DNA of 64,000 nt, from assembly GCA_002441345.1 (NCBI GenBank), contig DJVU01000055.1, positions 98,091 through 162,090 on the forward strand, written 5' to 3'. Both the position numbers and the translations under genes were made by a program. The notes beneath the pieces were generated by a model. The model ran no database searches. It saw nothing but the letters and a program-made list of their open reading frames with translations, and was not told where the DNA came from. The stretch is from Bacteroidales bacterium UBA6248 (GTDB taxonomy: Bacteria; Bacteroidota; Bacteroidia; Bacteroidales; Lentimicrobiaceae). This document shows, piece by piece, positions 26,497-36,016 of the stretch. The stretch's first letter is position 1. The number at the start of each line of letters is the position of its first letter.

Positions 26497-27288
26497 TTAA
26501 GGTGCATCGGTAAGTAGTACGGAAGCCGGAGTTTCTGGAATACTGGTGTCGAAGGGTTCCGACGATGATGCAACCAGCGGAGCATTGGCAAATAATTTCA
26601 GCGGAAGCTCTGAAACTAATCCGGTATTCAATACCTTAACTTTTATCGAAGGCAGGGATGACGATGACCCGAACGGGCGGTTGGATACCTCCAGCACTTC
26701 AAAGGCAACTATGCCCAGATTGGCTCCTTTCAGACTTCCGTTAAGGGGGTTGTAATTTATGCTTACATCGCTGTCGTATACAACGGCCAGTACCACACTG
26801 CCCTTCAGCATGGCTAAGCCACTTGCCCGGAGCGGGGTTACATCCGGAATTTTATCCAGAAGATCTTCCCTGTCAAGCCCGTTACCTTCAGAACCCAAAC
26901 CTGGCCCGGCCAGCAGAAAATTACGTGTGCCGTTATCGGCAGGACCAGCTGCTTTCCAGGAAGCGGGAATGGTTTTCAGTGCAAAGAGTCCCTCATCCCC
27001 AACCTGACCGGTATAAAGGGTAATGGTTTTGCCTTCGTTCGATGCAAACCATGCCAGTGGCTTGCGAAGTCCCACTTCTGCCAACTGATCGTTGACATCG
27101 GTATCGGAAAAATTGTTCGGTTCACTCCCGTTGTCGATGGCATCTTCATCAATAAGCAGAAAAATGGCATGTCCATTGTTCAGATTGTTGCCATTGTTGT
27201 CGTCTTCCTTGTCGCATGAAGAGAGTATAAGTCCGGCGGCAAACGTTATTAAAACGAATGCGAGTTTATTTAATATTCTGAAAATCAT
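26497..27288 (-). CDS. Lipoprotein of unknown function
   Basis: The 263 residues start with a signal peptide ending in LILSSC, a lipobox, followed by an acidic Asp/Asn-rich linker (DKEDDNNGNN). That linker is typical of Bacteroidota surface lipoproteins, where acidic residues after the Cys can act as an export signal. The rest is beta-rich without a domain I recognise. It is convergent with the selD fusion gene and divergent from pbpC. Confidence 0.7.
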   Translation of the reverse strand: MIFRILNKLAFVLITFAAGLILSSCDKEDDNNGNNLNNGHAIFLLIDEDAIDNGSEPNNFSDTDVNDQLAEVGLRKPLAWFASNEGKTITLYTGQVGDEGLFALKTIPASWKAAGPADNGTRNFLLAGPGLGSEGNGLDREDLLDKIPDVTPLRASGLAMLKGSVVLAVVYDSDVSINYNPLNGSLKGANLGIVAFEVLEVSNRPFGSSSSLPSIKVKVLNTGLVSELPLKLFANAPLVASSSEPFDTSIPETPASVLLTDAP

Positions 27289-27519
27289 TTTAATATTGAT
27301 TTATAATTCGTGGTTTTAAGCAAACAGCATTTTGTCTGTTTTTGTTCAAACTCACCTTTGCTGCCGGCCATAGAAAGCCTGCACAAACCGGCAACTTAAA
27401 CGTACCGGAGGTTGAAAAAATGCTGGTGGTTCCGGATAAAAGCCGGTCTAATACGCTTTTTATGTATAATTCTGCAATAAATACATGCCTGCGGGGTTGC
27501 GGTGCCGTGTGTTTTGATG

Positions 27520-27536
27520 ACCTTTGCATAAAAGGT
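27520..27536 (+). promoter_or_regulatory. Short inverted repeat before pbpC
   Basis: ACCTTT-GCATA-AAAGGT lies 15 bp before the preferred pbpC ATG at 27551. It overlaps an in-frame TTG (27524) that could serve as an alternative start. It could be an operator or a small hairpin at the translation start. Confidence 0.3.
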
Positions 27537-27550
27537 ATCATTTTTCAGGT

Positions 27551-29878
27551 ATGCTGGCTTTTCGTAATTTGAAGCAAAAAAAGAAAGGAATCAGGGTTCT
27601 GGTGGCAGGCTTGCTGGTGTTGCTGGCCGTTTTTTTTGTTTTTCTGGTTTACGATGCCCTGAATCCCTTTCCGGGAAAGGAGGTTTCCTGGTCAACCACG
27701 ATACATGGTGCCGACGGATCGCTTTTGCATGCTTTTCTTTCGGATGACGAAAAATGGAGAATCCGGGCCGGGATGGATGAAATAACGCCCGAACTGGAGA
27801 AAACGATACTTTTTAAGGAAGACCGGTATTTCAGGTATCATCCGGGAATTAATCCCATTGCTGTGGCAAGGGCCGCCTTCAATAACCTGAAGAAAGGCCG
27901 GCGAACCTCCGGGGCTTCCACCATTACCATGCAGCTTGCCCGGATGATGCGTCCGGCTCCGCGTACGATTTCTGCCAAGCTGCTCGAGATGGTGAGGGCT
28001 TTTCAGCTGGAATGGCATTTTACCAAAGACGAAATTCTGCAGATGTATTTCAACCTGCTTCCGTATGGCGGCAACATAGAAGGAGTAAAAACAGCTTCCC
28101 TGATATATTTTGGAGAGACTCCTGAAGAACTGAGCCTGGCACAGACCGTTATGCTTACGGTAATACCCAACGATCCAAACCGGCTGAAGCCGGGCAGAGG
28201 TCAGACGGCATTGCTGAACGAGCGAAACCGATGGCTGCGGGCGATCGCAGAAGCCGGTCTTTTTGATGAGAACATTGTCCGGGATGCCCTTGAAGAACCA
28301 CTTCCGGAAGGTATTCCCAATGTGCCCCGGCAGGCACCCCACTTGTCATACCGTTTGCGGCGGATGGCGGACAATGCCATTTACACCTGTATTAATCCTG
28401 ACGTGCAGTACAGGGTAGAGACACAGGCCGCCAATTATGTGCGTACCCTTAGGGCAGCCGGGGTTGAAAATCTGGCCGTGCTCGTGGTTAACAACCGTAC
28501 GATGGCGGTGGAAGCCTACATGGGTTCCGCCGGTTTCGGGGAGGATGCATTTCAGGGTCAGGTAGATGGTATTACAGCGCTGCGCTCGCCGGGTTCAGCA
28601 TTGAAGCCTTTTCTCTATGCTCTGGCGTTTGATGCAGGAAGGATAACACCCAGGCTGGTCATTACAGATGTGCCGCAGAATTTTGGAGGCTACCGCCCCG
28701 AAAACTACGACGAAACATACCGGGGCAGTGTAACTGCCGGGCAGGCACTGGCGCTCTCGCTCAATCTGCCAGCCGTGGAACTTCTCGACCAGCTTGGCGT
28801 GGGACAGTTCGCCTCCTGTCTGTCGCGCATTGGTTTCCGGTGGATTGGAAATAACCATAAAAAGCTGGGCCTGTCGCTTGTGCTTGGCGGATGCGGCACA
28901 ACGCTCGAAGAACTGACTGCCGCCTATGCCGCTCTCGCCAATCATGGAGTGTACAAACCGCTTCGGTACTTTACAGGACAGGATTCTGCAGCCACAGATA
29001 CACTTTGTTCTGCCGGAGCAGCCTATGTTATTACCGAAGCGCTGACGCAGCTGCAGCGTCCCGACCTGCCAGTACAGTATCGCATGTCGGCAGGTCTTCC
29101 TGCAATAGCCTGGAAAACAGGCACATCCTACGGAAGAAGAGACGGATGGGCCATCGGTTACAACACAGAGTATACCATAGGTATATGGACCGGCAATTTT
29201 CCGGGTAGGGGTGTGGCAGGCCTGAACGGGGCTGATTTTGCCGTTCCGCTCCTGTTCTCTCTGTTCAGCAGCCCCGAAATCAAAAAATCAAATCAATGGT
29301 TTACCCCGCCTCCGGAGCTTGATTACCGGCTTGTTTGTTCCGAAAGCGGATTGCCCCCCGATACCTTTTGTCATCACCGGGTGATGGATTACTTCCTTCC
29401 GGGAATTTCTCCGGCACAGCGATGCTGCCATCTGAAACGTTATTATGTGAACCAGCCGGGTACGGTGAGCTACTGTTCGCAGTGCCTTCCCGACAAAGGG
29501 TACAGAGAGGTGCTTTTACCGTATCATCCGCCTGTACTGCTGGCCTGGTACCGGCAAATGCAACTGCCCGCCTCCGAAGTTCCGCCGCACAACCCCTACT
29601 GCCCGTCGGTAAAGTATACAGGTGCCCCGGTTATAACTTCCCTTACCGACGGAGCCGAATACCTTTTACTGAAAGGACGACGGCAGAAACTTCAACTGGC
29701 ATGCAATACCGAAAGCGGAATCTCCACGGTTTTCTGGTACCTGAACGATAAATTCTACCAGTCGTCTGCTCCCGGCGGTTACGTTTTCTTTACTCCCGAT
29801 GAAGGTTCATGGAAGATAAGCTGCTCCGACAATCTGGGTCGCAACAGCGACATAAGCATACGTGTGAGCTGGTATTGA
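27551..29878 (+). CDS. pbpC: Penicillin-binding protein 1C (bifunctional transglycosylase/transpeptidase)
   Basis: I prefer the ATG at 27551 (775 residues) to the TTG at 27524. A membrane anchor lies near residues 15-37 (VLVAGLLVLLAVFFVFLV). The GT51 transglycosylase domain shows FKEDRYFRYHPGINP and RRTSGASTITMQLARM. The transpeptidase domain has its SxxK (SPGSALKPF), SLN (ALSLNLPAV) and KTGTS motifs. A cysteine-containing BiPBP_C-type domain closes the protein, as in PBP1C. The enzyme polymerises glycan strands and may cross-link them in the periplasm. PBP1C proteins often travel with an alpha-2-macroglobulin gene, which is not adjacent here. Confidence 0.94.
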   Translation: MLAFRNLKQKKKGIRVLVAGLLVLLAVFFVFLVYDALNPFPGKEVSWSTTIHGADGSLLHAFLSDDEKWRIRAGMDEITPELEKTILFKEDRYFRYHPGINPIAVARAAFNNLKKGRRTSGASTITMQLARMMRPAPRTISAKLLEMVRAFQLEWHFTKDEILQMYFNLLPYGGNIEGVKTASLIYFGETPEELSLAQTVMLTVIPNDPNRLKPGRGQTALLNERNRWLRAIAEAGLFDENIVRDALEEPLPEGIPNVPRQAPHLSYRLRRMADNAIYTCINPDVQYRVETQAANYVRTLRAAGVENLAVLVVNNRTMAVEAYMGSAGFGEDAFQGQVDGITALRSPGSALKPFLYALAFDAGRITPRLVITDVPQNFGGYRPENYDETYRGSVTAGQALALSLNLPAVELLDQLGVGQFASCLSRIGFRWIGNNHKKLGLSLVLGGCGTTLEELTAAYAALANHGVYKPLRYFTGQDSAATDTLCSAGAAYVITEALTQLQRPDLPVQYRMSAGLPAIAWKTGTSYGRRDGWAIGYNTEYTIGIWTGNFPGRGVAGLNGADFAVPLLFSLFSSPEIKKSNQWFTPPPELDYRLVCSESGLPPDTFCHHRVMDYFLPGISPAQRCCHLKRYYVNQPGTVSYCSQCLPDKGYREVLLPYHPPVLLAWYRQMQLPASEVPPHNPYCPSVKYTGAPVITSLTDGAEYLLLKGRRQKLQLACNTESGISTVFWYLNDKFYQSSAPGGYVFFTPDEGSWKISCSDNLGRNSDISIRVSWY

Positions 29879-29987
29879 AAAGAGGTATCGTACAGCCATA
29901 CGGCAGACCAATGGCTTCGAAGGTCACCACGGTCTCTGAAATTGCCGGGGTGTGATTCCTCCTCTGCAATGGTTGGCTGCATTTAAC

Positions 29988-29995
29988 TATCTTTG
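29988..29995 (+). promoter_or_regulatory. Candidate -7 box of ychF
   Basis: TATCTTTG lies 20 bp before the ychF ATG, a spacing typical of the short leaders in this genome. Confidence 0.45.
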
Positions 29996-30015
29996 CAGAC
30001 GAAAACATCGTTTAT

Positions 30016-31113
30016 ATGGCTTTAAAATGCGGAATCGTCGGGCTTACCAATATTGGGAAAACCACCTTATTTAACTGCATATCCAACACCAAAGGGCAAA
30101 CATCTAATTTTGCATACAGCACCAATAAGTCGAATCTCGGGCAGATTATTGTTCCCGACGACCGGCTGTATGAAATCGACAAGCTTATCCATTCGGCCAG
30201 GGTAGTCCCGGTAACCGTTGAGATCGTCGATATCCCCGGTCTGGCTAAAGGTGCCAGTCAGGGTGAGGGCGTGGGCAATAAGTTTCTGGCCGACATTCAG
30301 CAAACCGATGCCATTATTCATGTGCTTCGCTGCTTCGACGACGATAACCTGCCCCATGTGGAAGGTTCTGTAAATCCGGTGCGTGACCGGGAAATCGTTG
30401 ATCTGGAGCTTCAGATACGTGATCTCGACCTGGTGGAGCGGAAGATTCAAAGGTTTGAGAAGATCGCCAAATCGGGTGATAAAGAGGCAAAGCACGGAAT
30501 TGAAATTCTGAATCGTGTCAAAGCTCACCTCGAAGGGTTTGAATCGGTTCGGAGTATGGACCTCGACGAAAACGAACGGAGGTATATTGACGATATGTTT
30601 CTGCTTACCGATAAACCAGTAATTTACGTCTGCAACGTTGACGATGCCTCGGCGGTAAACGGCAACAAATACGTGGATCAGCTGCGTGAGGCGGTTAAAA
30701 ATGAAAAAACCGGGGTTCTGGTAATTGCCGGAGCCCTGGAGTCGGAAATAGCAGAGCTTGAAAGTGCCGACGACCGGAAAGCATTTCTGGACGATGCCGG
30801 ATTAACCGAGCCGGGGGTAAATAAACTGGTGCGATCGGCCTACGATATCCTTAACCTGATGTCGTTTTTCACCGCAGGACCCAAAGAGGTGCGCGCCTGG
30901 ACCATTCGCAAGGGAATGACGGCACCTCAGGCTGCAGGCGTTATCCACAGCGACCTGGAACGCGGCTTTATACGTGCCGAGGTTATGAAATACAAGGACT
31001 TTATCGACCTGAAATCGGAACATGCCTGCCGGGAAGCCGGAAAGCTATTTGTAGAAGGCAAGAATTATATCGTGGAGGATGGCGATATTATGCATATCCG
31101 TTTCAATGTTTAA
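30016..31113 (+). CDS. ychF: Redox/ribosome-associated ATPase YchF (OBG family)
   Basis: The 365 residues match YchF. The G1 motif GLTNIGKTT is at residues 9-17, switch and G3 regions follow (VEIVDIPGLAKGASQGEGVGNKFL), and a coiled-coil insert and a C-terminal TGS domain complete it (FFTAGPKEVRAWTIRKGMTA). YchF/Ola1 proteins hydrolyse ATP rather than GTP, bind ribosomes and dampen oxidative-stress responses. Length and start agree with the family. It ends 3 bp before the convergent DUF2279 gene. Confidence 0.97.
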   Translation: MALKCGIVGLTNIGKTTLFNCISNTKGQTSNFAYSTNKSNLGQIIVPDDRLYEIDKLIHSARVVPVTVEIVDIPGLAKGASQGEGVGNKFLADIQQTDAIIHVLRCFDDDNLPHVEGSVNPVRDREIVDLELQIRDLDLVERKIQRFEKIAKSGDKEAKHGIEILNRVKAHLEGFESVRSMDLDENERRYIDDMFLLTDKPVIYVCNVDDASAVNGNKYVDQLREAVKNEKTGVLVIAGALESEIAELESADDRKAFLDDAGLTEPGVNKLVRSAYDILNLMSFFTAGPKEVRAWTIRKGMTAPQAAGVIHSDLERGFIRAEVMKYKDFIDLKSEHACREAGKLFVEGKNYIVEDGDIMHIRFNV

Positions 31114-31116
31114 CAT

Positions 31117-32046
31117 TCAGAAGTACAGGGGGTGAAATTTCAACCCTTTTTTACTGAATTCCAGTGCAGGAAGGGGAACCTTAAGAAATCCTGCTGTTTT
31201 TAATACTTTTTTCAGAAAGGGCGAGGATGTTTTTATCCGCGTAAGATCTATATCCGGTGCAAGGTAAAATTGCCTCCGGCGCTCAAAATGCGGTAGTGCA
31301 TTCCCCCCGTAAAAATCAGGGTTGCTTCGTGCTCCGGTCATTCCGTCTGCGCCGTAGCCAAAGGCTACATTCAGCCAGGCAGGAAATCCGGATTCCTTCT
31401 CGAGAAAGGAATGAATATTGGCGGATACCCAGACCGTTTGACCATTATAATCCTTTATTGCCCGCTCAGCAATGGTGTTCCCGAGCAGAGCGGGCCGGTA
31501 TTGTGCATATTCGGTGGGGTGAAACGACCATTTTAAAAGGAGCCGCTGTTCTTTCCACACCAGCTGCTGGCCGATAAAAGCTGCAGATCCCAGCCCGTTG
31601 GCAATCAGATCACCACCCGATGCGCCCCAGCCGGCAGAGAACCCATCCAGAATTTCAATAACGGTGAGATAGGCAAAGCCCAGGCTGCCGCCATAGCATG
31701 CAGCTTCAGTGTTGCCGGCTCCCGCCCAGCGCATCGCCTCATATCCCAAATACCCGACGTACCAGGCAGTAAAGGAATGCCCGGCCTTATCCATCTGAAG
31801 CCATTCGTTGTTGTCGTTGATAAAATGAAACGTATCCCGGGCATAGTCTTTATACCATAAATGATACAATCCGGTCATACTTCCGCCATAAAGCAGAACA
31901 CCTCCGGCAATAAGTCCGGTCATCCGCTTCCGGTTGATTCCCGGGCTGTTGTCTGATGGTATGGTGTCGGCGGCTTTAGCTTCCTGAAAAAGAAGCGAAA
32001 ATATCAGGCTAAGGAAAAGAGAAGCAAGTGTTATATTAATGCGCAT
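31117..32046 (-). CDS. DUF2279 (YfiM-like) envelope protein
   Basis: I chose the ATG at 32046 (309 residues, MRINITLASL). It opens with a signal peptide or anchor, then a second hydrophobic stretch (MTGLIAGGVLLYGGSMTGLY). The conserved core follows: DTFHFINDNNEWLQMDKAGHSFTAWY, then EILDGFSAGWGASGGDLIANGLG, which is the DUF2279 signature. Function is unknown. The gene overlaps the end of the phosphohexomutase gene by 11 bp and is probably translationally coupled to it. Confidence 0.85.
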   Translation of the reverse strand: MRINITLASLFLSLIFSLLFQEAKAADTIPSDNSPGINRKRMTGLIAGGVLLYGGSMTGLYHLWYKDYARDTFHFINDNNEWLQMDKAGHSFTAWYVGYLGYEAMRWAGAGNTEAACYGGSLGFAYLTVIEILDGFSAGWGASGGDLIANGLGSAAFIGQQLVWKEQRLLLKWSFHPTEYAQYRPALLGNTIAERAIKDYNGQTVWVSANIHSFLEKESGFPAWLNVAFGYGADGMTGARSNPDFYGGNALPHFERRRQFYLAPDIDLTRIKTSSPFLKKVLKTAGFLKVPLPALEFSKKGLKFHPLYF

Positions 32047-33400
32047 GCGCGGCAGAGATGATGTATGGTTCAAGAATCTTCAGCGCTTTTTTTCGCCGGT
32101 CTTCAAGTATTTCGCTGCTCGTGGCTTCAGCCAGAAAACGGAGATAGGGTTCTGTATTTGAAGGTCTTACGTTGAACCACCATTCGGCAAACTCGATGCG
32201 GTACCCGTCGAAATCGTAGAATGCCGTCGCCTCTTCTTCTGCCGTGAATGCCTCTTTCAGGGCTTCCATGGCTTCCGTCTTTCTGTCGATGTGCAGGTTG
32301 ATTTCTCCGGTCCCTTTATAACGGCTTATGCTTTCGATGAGTTGCGAAAGGGTTTGTCCGTTTTCCCTGCATCGTTTTACCTCGCCCAGGATAATCAGTG
32401 CTGCCAGGTAAGCCGAGTCGGAATAATAAAAATCGCGAAAATAGTAATGTCCGGCAAGCTCGCCCCCGAACAACCCTCCGATTTCGCGCAGCTTCAGGGC
32501 CGCATAGGCTCTGCCGACTCTCCACATATGCATGCTGAATCCCTGTTCTTCAACGGAGGCGGTCACCGATTTCGACGTCCGAATATCCTGAATGGCCTTT
32601 CCTTTCATCCCCTTACGGGCGAAATACCGGGCTAGGACAGCAATCATCATGTCGGGCTGTATAAAGGCTCCGTTTTCATCCACAAACATAACCCGGTCGG
32701 CATCGCCGTCGAAAATCAGCCCAATGTCGCAGCTCTCCTTTAATACAAGTTCGCTCAGATCCTTTACATTTTCAGGCTCCAGTGGGTTGGGCTGATGATT
32801 TGGAAAGGTTCCGTCGCGTTCTTCATAAAGATAGAGCGGTTGTTCGCCCAGCAAGTCTCTGATCAAAAGGGATCCCATCCCGTTGGAACAGTCCACAGCA
32901 ATTTTCAGATTGCTGAAATCGCTGTTGTAAGGCTTTAGGAAATTCAGGTAATCATCACGGAATGAAAATGTTGAGTACGTTCCTGGAATAGTGGCAGGTT
33001 GAGGTATGCGATTTTCTGCCCGCTCAAGCAGTTCCGAAAGACCAGTATCGAATCCCACAGGCAGAGCTTCGGCACCAGAAATTTTCAGCCCGTTATAGTG
33101 AGCCGGATTGTGTGATGCGGTAATCATCACCGAAGCCTGATAGTTATATCTGGCTGTAGCCCAATAGATCATCGGTGTGGTGCATTCACCCGCCACATGC
33201 ACGTCAGCACCCGAGTCGGTGATGCCCTTGCACAGATACTCCAGTATTTCGGGTGATGAAGTCCTGACGTCGTGTCCGACCAGAACCGTATCGGCATTCA
33301 GCAATCCTGGCAAAAAGAACCCGATCTTATAAACATCGCTTCCGTTGAAGTCTTTCGTGTAAACGCCACGTATGTCGTAGGCTTTAAATGCATTTCTCAT
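32036..33400 (-). CDS. manB: Phosphomannomutase/phosphoglucomutase
   Basis: The 454 residues show the four signatures of the alpha-D-phosphohexomutase family: the phosphoserine loop TASHNPAHYN (Ser96), the metal loop DGDADRV, the sugar-binding GGELAGHYYF, and the phosphate-binding C-terminal motif VRPSNTEPYLR. The enzyme interconverts hexose 6- and 1-phosphates, feeding mannose or glucose nucleotide sugars for polysaccharide synthesis. Substrate preference cannot be decided from the motifs. A 13-bp palindrome lies 39 bp upstream at 33439-33451. Confidence 0.93.
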   Translation of the reverse strand: MRNAFKAYDIRGVYTKDFNGSDVYKIGFFLPGLLNADTVLVGHDVRTSSPEILEYLCKGITDSGADVHVAGECTTPMIYWATARYNYQASVMITASHNPAHYNGLKISGAEALPVGFDTGLSELLERAENRIPQPATIPGTYSTFSFRDDYLNFLKPYNSDFSNLKIAVDCSNGMGSLLIRDLLGEQPLYLYEERDGTFPNHQPNPLEPENVKDLSELVLKESCDIGLIFDGDADRVMFVDENGAFIQPDMMIAVLARYFARKGMKGKAIQDIRTSKSVTASVEEQGFSMHMWRVGRAYAALKLREIGGLFGGELAGHYYFRDFYYSDSAYLAALIILGEVKRCRENGQTLSQLIESISRYKGTGEINLHIDRKTEAMEALKEAFTAEEEATAFYDFDGYRIEFAEWWFNVRPSNTEPYLRFLAEATSSEILEDRRKKALKILEPYIISAAHAH

Positions 33401-33438
33401 AGTTATATAATCTGATGAACGCAGCTTTGCAGGGCTGA

Positions 33439-33451
33439 TGACAAAATGTCA
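33439..33451. promoter_or_regulatory. Palindrome TGACAAAATGTCA (copy 1), before manB
   Basis: TGACA-AAA-TGTCA, an inverted repeat with a 3-bp centre, lies between mltG and manB, 39 bp before the manB start. The identical 13-mer is found at 35979-35991. It is a probable transcription-factor site; the regulator is unknown. Confidence 0.5.
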
Positions 33452-33512
33452 CAGCGAAATTACTGCATTTTCACTGGATATCCATGAAAAGCCAGGAAAC
33501 CTGATGAATCAG

Positions 33513-34598
33513 TTACCTGTAGATACGTCTCTGATTCAGAGCCTGACGGTATTTCCATGCATTCAGGTTGTGCTGCTCCAGGGTTCGTGCGAAACTGTGA
33601 TAACCCGAAAAATCTTCGCGGGCACAGAAAAACATATAGTCGTGGTTTTCGTAATTCAGCACGGCATCGATGGATGCAATGGAAGGCAGGCAGATGGGAC
33701 CCGGAGGGAGTCCTTTGTTACGGTAGGTATTGTAAGGCGATTCAATCTCCTTGTGAATGCTTAATACCCTTCGTATTCCATAATCGCCGTGCGCAAATAC
33801 CAGAGTAGGATCGGCTTCCAGCATCCATCCGTTCTTCAGCCTGTTCACATACACTCCGGCCAGCCTGGCTTTTTCGTCGTTCTTATTGGTTTCTTTTTCT
33901 ACAATGGATGCAAGTGTTATCACTTCATGACGGCTCATATTGATAACGTTCAGCTGCTCCTCTCTTTTGCCTTCCCAGAATTTCTCCGATTCTCTCTTTA
34001 AACGGCGGATAAAGGCTTCGGGACCCGTGTTCCAGTAGAACTCGTAAGTGTTAGGTATCATTATGGTAAACACGGTAGCGGGAGTTACTCCCAGGGAATC
34101 GAGAAAAGAACTGTCGGTAAGCAGGCGAATCAGCGAAGCCGAATCGGCTTCAATTTGCTCGGATATGCGTCCGGCCAATTGATCGGGTGTGCGTATGTTG
34201 TTGAATATTACATTTACTGGTGTTTGTAATCCCGACGACAGAATCCTCAGCAATTCCAGATTGCCCATATCGCCCGTTAGGCGGTAGCGGCCGGGTTTAA
34301 CGGACTGATTGTATTTTTTAAGCCTGGCAATAAGTTCAAACGAGTAACGGTCGCTGATCAGACCTTTCGTATATAGGATCTCTTTTACATCCTCATACGT
34401 GCTACCGGTCGGGATGGTGATGAAAACTTCGGTTTCCGAACCGGTATATACATTATCGGAAAACACTGCCTGGTATATCCACCATCCGGCAATACCTGAA
34501 AGCAGCAGCAGCAGCAGAACTATCCAAAAGATATACCTGCCCTTTTTTTGGCGGGGCTTCCTCACATTGCTGTAGCGCGGGTGGTAGTATTCAGTCAT
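33513..34598 (-). CDS. mltG: Endolytic murein transglycosylase MltG (YceG)
   Basis: The 361 residues contain an N-terminal membrane anchor (residues 22-44) after a basic cytosolic tail. A LysM-like region follows, then the YceG catalytic domain with MIPNTYEFYWNT, the catalytic Glu in LASIVEKETN, EADPTLVFAHGD, and YNTYRNKGLPPGPICLPS. MltG cuts nascent glycan strands at the inner membrane and ends their growth. It overlaps the acetyltransferase gene by 8 bp. Confidence 0.96.
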   Translation of the reverse strand: MTEYYHPRYSNVRKPRQKKGRYIFWIVLLLLLLSGIAGWWIYQAVFSDNVYTGSETEVFITIPTGSTYEDVKEILYTKGLISDRYSFELIARLKKYNQSVKPGRYRLTGDMGNLELLRILSSGLQTPVNVIFNNIRTPDQLAGRISEQIEADSASLIRLLTDSSFLDSLGVTPATVFTIMIPNTYEFYWNTGPEAFIRRLKRESEKFWEGKREEQLNVINMSRHEVITLASIVEKETNKNDEKARLAGVYVNRLKNGWMLEADPTLVFAHGDYGIRRVLSIHKEIESPYNTYRNKGLPPGPICLPSIASIDAVLNYENHDYMFFCAREDFSGYHSFARTLEQHNLNAWKYRQALNQRRIYR

Positions 34599-35130
34599 GG
34601 CTTTCGGGGTTTGTATTCAGTATGTTTTGAAACAGAAATTCATCTTTCCACCTTCCGTCAGACAGTCTCCATTCTTTCCGGATACCGGTTTGCCTGAATC
34701 CTGCATCTGAAAAAAGGCGGATGCTTGAAGTGTTGTCTTCCGATATATGGCAATAAACCTGATGAAGGTTCAGGGTAGTCCTGCAATAGTCCATAACAAG
34801 TGAAAGCGCTTCTGCGGCATAACCTTTTCTTCTGTAGGCGGGTGCAATCATTATCCCGATTCCTGCCCTGCGATGCAGGGGGTCAAAGTCGAAGAGGTCG
34901 ATGGCTCCGCAGGCTTGCGGAGGTTTTTTGCTGGTGATTATCATCAGCCGCAGCTGCCTCGAAGCATAAATATCGGTGCCCGTATTGAGCACATACTGTT
35001 CGATGGCAAAGCGCGAATAGGGGGCTGTGGTGTTGCTCACCTGCCAGATTTCCGGATCGTTTTCCCAGTTGTAGAGAATCTCAATATCTTCCGGTTCCGG
35101 TGCTCTCAGGTATATCAGCCTGCCTTTCAT
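34591..35130 (-). CDS. GNAT-family N-acetyltransferase (RimJ/RimL type)
   Basis: The 179 residues have the GNAT fold. There is a start typical of RimL/SpeG relatives (RLIYLRAPEPEDIEILYNWENDPEIWQVS), the acetyl-CoA-binding motif in IMIAPAYRRKGYAAEALSLVMDYC, and the C-terminal IRLFSDAGFRQTGIRKEW. The acceptor could be an amine such as spermidine or a protein N-terminus; it cannot be told from sequence. The gene lies between dapF and mltG. Confidence 0.87.
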   Translation of the reverse strand: MKGRLIYLRAPEPEDIEILYNWENDPEIWQVSNTTAPYSRFAIEQYVLNTGTDIYASRQLRLMIITSKKPPQACGAIDLFDFDPLHRRAGIGIMIAPAYRRKGYAAEALSLVMDYCRTTLNLHQVYCHISEDNTSSIRLFSDAGFRQTGIRKEWRLSDGRWKDEFLFQNILNTNPESHD

Positions 35131-35165
35131 TGCTTGTGTTCCGTTGTATGAAATTATAGATTCTG

Positions 35166-35966
35166 TTAGCCCATGCCTTTTGAAGGCGATGGATTTATTG
35201 TGCCGCTAAAGACGAAAACAGCCGGACCTCTCAGGCGCACTTCCGTAAAATATTCGCCCTTCCTGGTCATTTTTACTTCCAGCCTGCCTCCCCGTGTGAG
35301 CACTTCCCATGATGTTTGTCCGGTTTTTACTGCTGCAAAGGCTGCCGATGCTGTTACGCCTGTGCCGCACGACAGTGTTTCATCCTCAACGCCTTTCTCA
35401 TAGGTTCGCACACGGATTGTATTCCCTTCAATTGCCATAAAATTTACATTGGTCCCGACAGGAGCATATGCAGAATTGTTGCGAATTGACCGGCCCCGGG
35501 TTTTTACATCAATTGTTTCAGGATCGGGGGTCAGTACCAGATGATGCGGAGTGCCGGTATGTATGTCGGCTTCATTCTCACCCGTCCTGCCAACTGTAAT
35601 GTCGCGCATGCTGATCTCAACCAGCCATTCGCTGTCAGAAGCTGCCGCAATTGTGGAGGTATGTGGTCCGTCGCCCGCCAGAAAGTGTGCCGTAATTCCT
35701 GAAATGCCTCTCATCAGCCCAAAGGCGGCAGCACAGCGGGCGCCGTTACCGCACATGGTTGCCGGACTCCCGTCGGAATTAAAATAGATCATTTCAAAGT
35801 CGTATCCCTCGCGTGCCGTTAATACGATCAAACCATCGGCTCCAATTCCGGTGTGACGGTTGCACATCGCTTCTATCTGCTCAGCTTCAGGAATTTGAGA
35901 GATCTCTTTTCCATCCAGCATTATAAAATCATTGCCTGTGCCGTGAAATTTCCAGAAACGAACCAT
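35166..35966 (-). CDS. dapF: Diaminopimelate epimerase
   Basis: I chose the ATG at 35966 (266 residues, MVRFWKFHGTGNDF), where the family begins. An upstream extension to 36011 would run through the palindrome and the -7 box. The two catalytic cysteines are present: Cys72 in MCGNGARCAA and Cys199 in ETLSCGTGVTAS. DapF converts LL- to meso-diaminopimelate for lysine and peptidoglycan. It is the first gene of the run dapF, GNAT, mltG, possibly continuing to manB and DUF2279. Confidence 0.96.
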   Translation of the reverse strand: MVRFWKFHGTGNDFIMLDGKEISQIPEAEQIEAMCNRHTGIGADGLIVLTAREGYDFEMIYFNSDGSPATMCGNGARCAAAFGLMRGISGITAHFLAGDGPHTSTIAAASDSEWLVEISMRDITVGRTGENEADIHTGTPHHLVLTPDPETIDVKTRGRSIRNNSAYAPVGTNVNFMAIEGNTIRVRTYEKGVEDETLSCGTGVTASAAFAAVKTGQTSWEVLTRGGRLEVKMTRKGEYFTEVRLRGPAVFVFSGTINPSPSKGMG

Positions 35967-35978
35967 GGATATTAGCTT

Positions 35979-35991
35979 TGACAAAATGTCA
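35979..35991. promoter_or_regulatory. Palindrome TGACAAAATGTCA (copy 2), before dapF
   Basis: This is identical to the 13-mer at 33439-33451. It lies 13 bp before the dapF ATG and downstream of the -7 box at 36009-36016, so a bound protein would block early elongation or initiation. Confidence 0.5.
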
Positions 35992-36008
35992 TAGTATGTC
36001 GCAAGTGT

Positions 36009-36016
36009 CAAAAATA
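36009..36016 (-). promoter_or_regulatory. Candidate -7 box of dapF
   Basis: The minus strand reads TATTTTTG, 43 bp before the dapF ATG. Confidence 0.4.
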
